A DNA stretch of 9,400 nucleotides from Bryobacterales bacterium. Its GTDB lineage: Bacteria; Acidobacteriota; Terriglobia; Bryobacterales; Bryobacteraceae. Under the pieces are notes generated by a model. It did no database searches, was not told the DNA's origin, and worked only from the letters and a program-made list of their open reading frames with translations. Location: assembly GCA_009697495.1 (NCBI GenBank), contig SHUN01000077.1, positions 1 to 9,400 on the forward strand, read 5' to 3'. Positions 1 through 5,220 of the stretch are shown in pieces; position 1 is the stretch's first letter, and every line of letters begins with the position of its first letter. A program made the translations under genes and the position numbers.

Positions 1-223
1 GCACCGGCCAACTTACGTGCGCCAGCGCCTCCGCCACGCACGCCTCACCCATCGCGAACAGGATGCACGTGCCGTAATCGGAATATACCAGCGTTAGTTC
101 CGGACCAAACCATTGCGACTTGGCAAACCCGGCGGGCAAAAGATCGCCCAGCGCGTAAACACTCCAAATCCGATCTTCGTTCAACAGCGACCGAATCGCA
201 GAGGCGTCCGTCAGCCGTCCCAT
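1..223 (-). CDS. GNAT-type N-acetyltransferase, N-terminal part (3' end outside window)
   Basis: The frame starts at ATG 221-223 and stays open to the window edge, giving 74 residues beginning MGRLTDASAIRSLLNED. The segment RIWSVYALGDLLP followed by AKSQWFGPE resembles the N-terminal region of a group of bacterial GNAT acetyltransferases, where a short helix ends in 'ALGDLxP' before an aromatic strand. The acetyl-CoA-binding motif lies further downstream and is not visible, so substrate and activity cannot be judged. It lies 57 bp after the STAS gene on the same strand, so co-transcription is plausible. No strong ribosome binding site precedes the ATG, and an in-frame TTG directly before it is a possible alternative start. 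The family call rests on resemblance only; that this frame is coding is more certain, because its G/T-ending codons match the other minus-strand genes. Confidence 0.6.
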   Translation of the reverse strand, partial: MGRLTDASAIRSLLNEDRIWSVYALGDLLPAGFAKSQWFGPELTLVYSDYGTCILFAMGEACVAEALAHVSWPV

Positions 224-280
224 CAACCAACAAGGCCGCGCAACTCCAGCACGGCCCCGCCCTGAAAATGGTGACGATAA

Positions 281-622
281 CTAAAAACTCGCAACCGCGC
301 TCGCTTCATCGTTGAACACTTCGAATACCGTGTACAGCTTCGTGATCTGCAGCAGATCCTGCACTCGCTTCGTCAGGTTCAATAGTTTCAGGTTTCCGCC
401 ATTGTTCGATACCGTCGTGAAAGCCGACACCAGTTCCCCGATGCCCGAGCTGTCAATATACGTTACGTCGCCGAGGTTAAGGACGATATTCTTGGTCCCA
501 TCAGCCACCAGCTTTTTCACCGCTTCGCGGATCACCACGGAGCCATCGCCCAGCGTGATCTTCCCGCTCACATCCAGAAGGCACACACTGCCGTTCTGCC
601 GTGTAATTATTGTTGCGTTCAT
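281..622 (-). CDS. STAS-domain anti-sigma factor antagonist (SpoIIAA/RsbV type)
   Basis: A 113-residue protein consisting of a single STAS domain, the usual length for this family. The signature is IDSSGIGEL at residues 56-64; Ser58 (or adjacent Ser59) aligns with the serine phosphorylated in SpoIIAA/RsbV. The family works in the cytoplasm: the unphosphorylated form binds an anti-sigma kinase and frees a sigma factor, and phosphorylation by that kinase switches it off. The start at ATG 620-622 is supported by an excellent Shine-Dalgarno (GGAGAGG, about four bases upstream). A much longer upstream extension in the same frame is antisense to the phosphatase gene and is not real. The gene is divergent from the FHA-GAF-PP2C phosphatase at 717, the enzyme class that dephosphorylates such proteins. 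No RsbW-like kinase is visible. Its actual partners, and whether the target is a sigma factor, are unknown. Confidence 0.93.
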   Translation of the reverse strand: MNATIITRQNGSVCLLDVSGKITLGDGSVVIREAVKKLVADGTKNIVLNLGDVTYIDSSGIGELVSAFTTVSNNGGNLKLLNLTKRVQDLLQITKLYTVFEVFNDEASAVASF

Positions 623-689
623 TTTTCCTCTCCAAATCCCTCTCAGTTCTAAAGGCATGCCGCTTAGCAAGTTTGCCGCGCCTTCATGA

Positions 690-706
690 GATACTTTCAC
701 AGTATA
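690..706. promoter_or_regulatory. Possible symmetrical divergent promoter/operator
   Basis: Between the divergent STAS and phosphatase genes lies a perfect 5-bp inverted repeat with a 5-bp spacer, ATACT-TTCAC-AGTAT (691-705). Read on the plus strand, GATACT (690-695) with TG two bases upstream resembles an extended -10 element. Read on the minus strand, TATACT (706-701) is a good -10 hexamer. Start sites would then fall near 702 rightwards and 694 leftwards, giving a leader of about 15 nt for the phosphatase and about 70 nt for STAS. No convincing -35 elements were found, so this is a prediction only. Confidence 0.3.
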
Positions 707-716
707 GCTTCGCCGT

Positions 717-2387
717 ATGCCAGAATTTATCGAAACCGACATCTTGTTGACCGGACCCGACGGGGAGTCGCGGCCAATCCGTCTTGACGCGTCCCCATTT
801 ATCATGGGCCGCTCCGAAGTCGTCAGCCTCCCCATGCCCTCCGATACCATGCTTTCCCGCCAGCATTGCGCCTTTGAATGGAACGCCGGCGGCTGGATCG
901 TTAAGGATCTCAACAGCAAAAACGGCACCACCGTCAATGGTAACAATCTGACCCGCGACCATCGGCTTTTCCCAGGTGATCGCGTCGTCGCCGGTCGCCA
1001 AATCCTCGAATTTGAGGTCCAGCGGACTTCCGAACCCAAGCCCACTCCCAGTCCCCTCGAGTTCGTCGAAGACGACGCCGGCGTCCCCATGCGCCCCGAC
1101 TCGACATTTATCATTCGCCTCGATTCGGCCAACTTCTCCTCCAAACCCGGCGGCGTGCCTTCCCTCGAACTCGAACGCGCCAATCGCCGCATGGACGCCC
1201 TTGTCCGCGCCGGCCGCGAACTCTCTTCCTTTAAACCCATCGACAGCCTCTTCGATATCACCCTCGAACTCGCCCTCGACGCCGTCAGCGCCAAACGCGG
1301 CATTCTCATGACCCTCGAACGCGGCGAACTTGTCACCCGCGCGCATGAAGGGGAAGGTTTCCGCGTCTCCACCGCCGTCCGCGATAAAGTCATGAACGAA
1401 CGCGCCTCCCTCCTCGTCCAGGACGTCGCCGCCGATAATCTTCTCAAAGCCTCCCAAACCATCGTCCAGCAGAAAATCAAAAGCCTTATGGCCGTCCCCC
1501 TGCAAACCGAAACGCAGGTCATCGGCATCCTCTACGTCGACACCCCCAACGTCCTTTACCCCTTCGACGCCGAAGCTCTCAGCCTCCTCACCGTCTTCGC
1601 CAACATCGCCGCCCTCCGCATCGAACACGCCCGCCTCGTCGAAGTCGAGCACACCGAACGCGTCCTGGCCCACGACCTCGAACAGGCCGCCGATATTCAG
1701 CGCGGTCTCTTCCCACAGGCCCCGCCTATTCTGCCGGGCCTCGAACTCGCCGGCAGTTCCCATCCCTGCCGTTCCGTCGGCGGCGATTATTATGACTACG
1801 TCCCCATGGCCGACGGCCGCCTCCTCCTCGTCGTCGCCGATGTCTCCGGCAAAGGCTTGGCCGCCTCGCTCCTCATGTCCAGCCTCCAGGCCCGCGTCCA
1901 CGCCCTCTGTGAACTGCAAACCGACGTCGCCAAACTGGTCAGCCGCCTCAATCACTCCATCAAAGCCAACACCCCCGACAACAAATTCATCACCGGTTTC
2001 TTCGCCGCCATCGACCACGCGACCGGCGAAATGGAATACGCCAACGCCGGCCACAATGCGCCCGTCATCGTCCGCCAGTCCGGTCAGATTGAACTCCTGA
2101 CCGCCGGCGGACCAGTCCTCGGCATCCTCCCTAACATCACCTATGCCGGTGGCCGCACACGCATGGAGCCGGGCGACCTACTCGTCATGTATAGTGACGG
2201 CGTCTCCGAAGCTCCCAACAGTAAGGACGAGGAATTCGGCGAAGAAGCCGTCGGTGAAATCGCAGCCGCCTGCCTTGGACGCAGCGCCCGTGAAGTGATG
2301 GTGGAAATCGCCCGCAGGTTGAGCGAGTTCCTCGGCGAATGCTCGCCCACCGACGACGTGACCATGGTTGTCGCCCGGAAGCTGTAA
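717..2387 (+). CDS. FHA-GAF-PP2C (RsbU/SpoIIE-type) protein serine phosphatase
   Basis: A cytoplasmic protein of 556 residues without membrane segments. An N-terminal FHA domain (about 5-100) carries the phosphothreonine-binding signature: G31-R32-S33, S47-R-Q-H50 and N66-S-K-N69-G70. After a Pro/Asp-rich linker, a GAF domain covers about 165-305, followed by a short probable coiled coil (about 305-330) and a SpoIIE/PP2C phosphatase domain (330-556). Metal-binding acids are in place: GGDYYD (355-360), DVSGKG (375-380), SDG (493-495) and DD (546-547). The family removes phosphate from the serine of STAS antagonists, and the divergent STAS gene is the obvious candidate substrate. The FHA domain suggests control by threonine phosphorylation, for example through a Ser/Thr kinase, with GAF sensing a small ligand. 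ATG 717 fits because the FHA fold begins immediately; no clear Shine-Dalgarno precedes it, so a very short leader is possible. Confidence 0.93.
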   Translation: MPEFIETDILLTGPDGESRPIRLDASPFIMGRSEVVSLPMPSDTMLSRQHCAFEWNAGGWIVKDLNSKNGTTVNGNNLTRDHRLFPGDRVVAGRQILEFEVQRTSEPKPTPSPLEFVEDDAGVPMRPDSTFIIRLDSANFSSKPGGVPSLELERANRRMDALVRAGRELSSFKPIDSLFDITLELALDAVSAKRGILMTLERGELVTRAHEGEGFRVSTAVRDKVMNERASLLVQDVAADNLLKASQTIVQQKIKSLMAVPLQTETQVIGILYVDTPNVLYPFDAEALSLLTVFANIAALRIEHARLVEVEHTERVLAHDLEQAADIQRGLFPQAPPILPGLELAGSSHPCRSVGGDYYDYVPMADGRLLLVVADVSGKGLAASLLMSSLQARVHALCELQTDVAKLVSRLNHSIKANTPDNKFITGFFAAIDHATGEMEYANAGHNAPVIVRQSGQIELLTAGGPVLGILPNITYAGGRTRMEPGDLLVMYSDGVSEAPNSKDEEFGEEAVGEIAAACLGRSAREVMVEIARRLSEFLGECSPTDDVTMVVARKL

Positions 2388-2431
2388 CTTCTACCGCTTC
2401 GGATACCCCGCCGGTGATCGCCCCAATTTCG

Positions 2432-2463
2432 CGATACCGAGCCGCGACGATACCGGGCCGCGA
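2432..2463. repeat. 16-bp tandem direct repeat in the convergent gap
   Basis: CGATACCGAGCCGCGA (2432-2447) is followed directly by CGATACCGGGCCGCGA (2448-2463), identical at 15 of 16 positions. It lies in the 117-bp space between the 3' ends of the phosphatase and DinB genes. No T-rich terminator is visible there, only weak 5-bp stems such as GACCG/CGGTC (2462-2479). Function unknown; a minor local duplication is the simplest reading. Confidence 0.7.
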
Positions 2464-2504
2464 CCGTTAGGGAGCGGTCCTAGCGCTCAAACATCTACCT
2501 TCAA

Positions 2505-3113
2505 CTACCTCGGATACCCCACCGCCGCCGTCACTTCCTTCATCTGCAGCAAGTGCCGCTCCGAGTGCCCGCTGATCATCAAAATCATCTCGTATAAATC
2601 CATTTCCTTCGCCGGGCCAGTCTTAAAAAAACGTCCGCGCAAGTCGTCCTCGGTCGTCTCCACGAACCGAATCGTCTCGTCACGCCGTGCGTTCAATGCC
2701 GCAGCCAGCGCCGCCTTCGTCGCATATTTCCCCGTCGGCCGGATCTCCTTCGGTGCCGATGCCGGCTTCGACCGGTCCGTCATCGTCGTCAACACCTTCT
2801 TCCCGCTCGCGTCTTTGTCCGCCGCGCGCGCTGTCCGCTTCTCCTCATCCACCGGCAACTTCTTCGCGCTCTGCTGAATCATCCCGCGCAGCAGATTCTC
2901 CGTCTCCGTGATGTGTTCCGCGCATTCGGCAATGCTCCACCGCTCCGGCCCTGCCTTGAAGGTCCATTGCGCCTCGCTCAACGGCGCAATAAAGTCCAAT
3001 ATCATTTTCCGCGTCCCTTGCAAATGGCTCATCGCCTGGTCCCGCTCCCCCTTGCTCAACGGCTCCCCGCTCAACGGCAGCGCCAGTACCGCCAACAGCA
3101 TCCAATTTCGCAT
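2505..3113 (-). CDS. Exported DinB-like (DinB_2 fold) four-helix-bundle protein
   Basis: 202 residues. The N-terminus MRNWMLLAVLALPLSG looks like a signal peptide, with cleavage plausible near residue 16. The mature part carries the DinB-superfamily pattern: W50 and W59 framing the first helices, AEHI with His67, and GHSERHLLQ with His183 and His187. These three histidines form the divalent-metal site of the fold. DinB-like proteins include bacillithiol and mycothiol transferases and many members of unknown activity, mostly cytoplasmic, so export is notable. The middle (about 85-130) is Lys/Ala-rich and longer than usual. ATG 3111-3113 has a strong Shine-Dalgarno (AGGAGA, six bases upstream). 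The gene is convergent with the phosphatase and divergent from the HD-GYP regulator. The sequence GCTCAACGG (plus strand) occurs three times in its 5' part, encoding repeated Pro-Leu-Ser. The substrate cannot be inferred. Confidence 0.85.
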   Translation of the reverse strand: MRNWMLLAVLALPLSGEPLSKGERDQAMSHLQGTRKMILDFIAPLSEAQWTFKAGPERWSIAECAEHITETENLLRGMIQQSAKKLPVDEEKRTARAADKDASGKKVLTTMTDRSKPASAPKEIRPTGKYATKAALAAALNARRDETIRFVETTEDDLRGRFFKTGPAKEMDLYEMILMISGHSERHLLQMKEVTAAVGYPR

Positions 3114-3148
3114 CGATCTCTCCTAAAAGTGAAATTCCGGACTTTCGA

Positions 3149-3173
3149 GCCTAAACGTTCAGGCGCCTCAGGC
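3149..3173. promoter_or_regulatory. Inverted-repeat cluster in divergent intergenic region
   Basis: The 89-bp gap between the DinB and HD-GYP genes holds GCCT (3149-3152), an 8-bp palindrome AGGCGCCT (3161-3168) and AGGC (3170-3173). The pairs GCCT...AGGC can form alternative short stems. A -10-like GATAGT (3175-3180) lies on its right side, without a matching -35. An operator between divergent genes is possible, but such short GC-rich repeats also arise by chance. Confidence 0.25.
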
Positions 3174-3202
3174 CGATAGTACCAAAAGAGGCCCTGTCAC
3201 CT

Positions 3203-4402
3203 GTGTCTGACGCCGTCCGCCCATCTGAATTCTTCAACCATTTAACGCCCCCCGTTCGATCTCCCTTCTCCGCCATCCCCGCTGGCCTTTCCGCCCAACC
3301 GCCGCAGGACGACGGCCGCCGCGGACGCTTGCTTCTCGTCGATTCCCTCGAAATCAATCGCCGCCTCGCAAAAAGTGTGCTTCGCTCCTCAGGCCAATAC
3401 GAATTCTTCGAGGCCGCCACTGGTCGAGCCGCCCTCGAGATTCTCGCCCGCCAGTCCATCGACCTCGTCATCCTCGACATCATGATGCCCGACATCAGCG
3501 GTCCCGAATTCTGCCGCCGTCTAAGGGGCAACCGCAAAACCCAACTCCTGCCCATTCTAATAATCACCAACATGCAGGGCGCCGAACACGAAGTGCTCGG
3601 CATTGACGCCGGCGCTGACGAATACCTCACCAAACCGCTCCACCCCTCCGTCCTCCGCGCCCGCGTCCGCGCTCTCCTCCGCCACAAATCCGCCATTGAC
3701 TCCCTCGACGAAGCCGAAAGCATTCTATTTGCCCTCGCTCAAGCCGTCGAAGCACGCGACTCCTATACCGCCGAACACTGCCAGCGCCTCGCCACCTACA
3801 GCGTCACCCTCGGCGTCGCCCTCGGCCTCTCCCGTCCCGAACTCGTTGCCCTCTATCGCGGCGGCTTCCTCCACGACATTGGCAAAATCTCTATCCCAGA
3901 CAGCATTCTCCACGGCCGCAATTCCCTCACCGATGCCGAATGGGTCATCATGAAGCAGCACACGACGCGCGGCGAAGAAATCTGCCGCCCCATGAAAAGC
4001 CTCGCCCCCGTCTTGCCCATCATCCGCTCCCATCACGAAAAGTGGGACGGCTCCGGCTATCCCGACGGTTTGACGGGCGAAAACATCCCGCTTCACGCCC
4101 GCATTCTCCAAATCGTCGATATCTTTGACGCCATCATCACCGAGCGTACTTACAAACGGGCTTTCACCGTCGAAGAAGCCACCGCCGTCATGGAACAGGA
4201 AGTCGCCCGCGGTTGGCGCGACCCCGAACTTGTGTCCCTCTTCGTCAGTCTCCTCAGTCGCAACATACTCGAATCCACCGCGTCGCTCATTGACACCGAT
4301 TGGCCGGAAGTCTCCACCATGCTTCGCACCTTCCAGGCCATGCATACCAATGTGCAGGGCACGGGACAGGGGATCGAAATGCCCAAATTTGTTCTCCAAT
4401 AA
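3203..4402 (+). CDS. Response regulator with HD-GYP c-di-GMP phosphodiesterase domain (REC-HD-GYP)
   Basis: 399 residues. After a roughly 40-residue Pro-rich leader comes a receiver domain (about 42-160) with phosphoacceptor Asp92 (LDIMMPD), Thr122 and Lys144 (TKP). The usual second acid of the metal pocket is Ser48 (VDSLEIN). An HD-GYP domain follows (about 172-355) with H192xxR195, H224-D225 in FLHDIGK, H253, H277-H278, G285-Y286-P287 and D306, so all expected metal and substrate motifs are present. HD-GYP proteins hydrolyse cyclic di-GMP to pGpG or GMP in the cytoplasm, here presumably gated by phosphorylation from a histidine kinase. The tail of about 45 residues is unassigned. The start is GTG 3203; AAGAGG (3185-3190) is a possible, slightly distant ribosome binding site. 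The partner kinase is unknown; the broken kinase at 5221-7248 is on the other strand and carries its own receiver. Confidence 0.94.
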   Translation: MSDAVRPSEFFNHLTPPVRSPFSAIPAGLSAQPPQDDGRRGRLLLVDSLEINRRLAKSVLRSSGQYEFFEAATGRAALEILARQSIDLVILDIMMPDISGPEFCRRLRGNRKTQLLPILIITNMQGAEHEVLGIDAGADEYLTKPLHPSVLRARVRALLRHKSAIDSLDEAESILFALAQAVEARDSYTAEHCQRLATYSVTLGVALGLSRPELVALYRGGFLHDIGKISIPDSILHGRNSLTDAEWVIMKQHTTRGEEICRPMKSLAPVLPIIRSHHEKWDGSGYPDGLTGENIPLHARILQIVDIFDAIITERTYKRAFTVEEATAVMEQEVARGWRDPELVSLFVSLLSRNILESTASLIDTDWPEVSTMLRTFQAMHTNVQGTGQGIEMPKFVLQ

Positions 4403-4406
4403 TTAC

Positions 4407-4961
4407 ATGCGCGTCGTTTCCATCGTTTGCTTACTCCTCGCCGCACTCCCGGCTCCTGCCCAGCCCCGTACCGCGCCCATTCCGGACTCCGAACGAACTC
4501 GCTGGTTCCGCGATTCCAAATTCGGCATCTTCGTCCATTGGGGCGCCTATTCCGTCATCGGCCGCCATGAGTGGGCCCGTCACAAACTTCAAATCCCGCA
4601 AGCCGAGTACGACAAATTTGTCCGCCAATTCAACCCCGTCAAGTTCAACGCCGCCGAATGGACCAACCTCTTCCGCTCCGCCGGGGCCAAATACGTCGTC
4701 ATCACTTCCAAGCATCACGACGGCTTTTCCATCTACCGCAGCCGCGTCAGCGATTACGACATGGAGATCACTCCCTATCCCGGTGACCCGCTGAAGCAAC
4801 TCGCCGAGGCCGCCCAGCGCGCCGCCAAAGACTTGCCCTTTCTCATCAAAGGCGGCGAATCGATCCTCTCTGGCAAAACAGACGTAACCGGCGACGCCCA
4901 GGTCTTCCAGGAATTCGCCGTCGGCACTCTCCAACTCAGTGCCAGTGAAGGCGGCGGCTGA
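4407..4961 (+). pseudogene. GH29 alpha-L-fucosidase remnant, N-terminal third joined to foreign sequence
   Basis: ATG 4407 begins a signal peptide (residues 1-19, MRVVSIVCLLLAALPAPAQ), then clear GH29 motifs: KFGIFVHWGAYSV (38-50), EWARHK (55-60) and YVVITSKHHDGFSIY (96-110), with SDYD at 115-118. Family similarity ends near residue 137 (about 4817) at DPLKQLAEAAQ. GH29 enzymes usually exceed 400 residues and carry the nucleophile aspartate in the missing part, so this fragment should be inactive. Residues about 138-172 are not recognised, although C-ending codons continue in frame. The frame then reaches remnants of a second hydrolase and stops at TGA 4959-4961. It starts four bases after the regulator stop, without a visible Shine-Dalgarno. 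The enzyme would have removed alpha-L-fucose from plant or animal glycans outside the cytoplasm. Confidence 0.8.
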
Positions 4962-5138
4962 GGCCCCGGTTTCCGCGCCGCCCTCGACGGAAAACCAAAC
5001 CACATCCTCATCCAGTTCGGCCACAGTGACTGCCCCGGCGATGCCCCCGAACGCGAAACCGTTCCCGCCACCACCTTCCGCCAGAATTTCACACAATACA
5101 TCACCGAAGCCCTCGCCGCCGACACCACACCCCAATGA
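4923..5138 (+). pseudogene. SGNH hydrolase remnant, rhamnogalacturonan acetylesterase-like
   Basis: In the same frame as the fucosidase remnant, sequence on both sides of TGA 4959-4961 reads SEGGG-stop-GPGFRAAL, then HILIQFGHSDCPGD and PERETVPATTF, ending at TGA 5136-5138. This matches the rhamnogalacturonan-acetylesterase branch of the SGNH/GDSL superfamily: a GGGWGPGF-type segment after the nucleophile block and an IQFGHND-type block III, here with Ser instead of Asn. The TGA sits where tryptophan is expected. The nucleophile GDS motif is absent. About 40 residues normally lying between GPGF and the IQFGH strand are missing, and the C-terminal half with the catalytic Asp/His is gone. It is therefore a doubly deleted fragment. 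Such enzymes deacetylate pectin side chains, which fits with the neighbouring fucosidase as relics of a plant-polysaccharide cluster. Confidence 0.7.
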
Positions 5139-5142
5139 TGGA

Positions 5143-5190
5143 ACCGGCCTCCTGGCGGGTTCTCCTCGTAGAATCCCGCACAATGCCGGT
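5143..5190. terminator. Nested inverted repeat / stem-loop between two degraded genes
   Basis: An outer stem ACCGGC (5143-5148)/GCCGGT (5185-5190) encloses an inner stem GCGGGTTCT (5155-5163)/AGAATCCCGC (5170-5179), complementary except for one bulged A, with loop CCTCGT. The internal loop is 6 and 5 bases. It lies 31 bases past the stop of the minus-strand kinase, so it could end that transcript. Neither strand has a T-tract after it, so it is not a standard intrinsic terminator. A mobile palindromic repeat or a recombination scar is the alternative. Confidence 0.45.
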
Positions 5191-5220
5191 GTCGCGCTGA
5201 ATAAGTGATCGGTATTGCGG

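Noticed and set aside
223..283. Short minus-strand frame ending QGGAVLELRGLVG before the GNAT start
   Set aside because: Only about 19 codons between the STAS and GNAT genes, with no start signal; probably chance in GC-rich DNA.
684..2054. Minus-strand open frame of 456 codons antisense to the phosphatase
   Set aside because: Its translation is a low-complexity Gly/Glu/Asp/Ala/Val mixture produced by reading C-ending codons backwards. The plus-strand frame has complete FHA, GAF and PP2C motifs.
2388..2504. Intrinsic terminator between the convergent genes
   Set aside because: Only 5-bp stems and no T-tract on either strand.
4959..4961. TGA read as tryptophan (alternative genetic code)
   Set aside because: No intact gene in the window contains in-frame TGA, tryptophan is TGG throughout, and the gene around this TGA has other disabling deletions.
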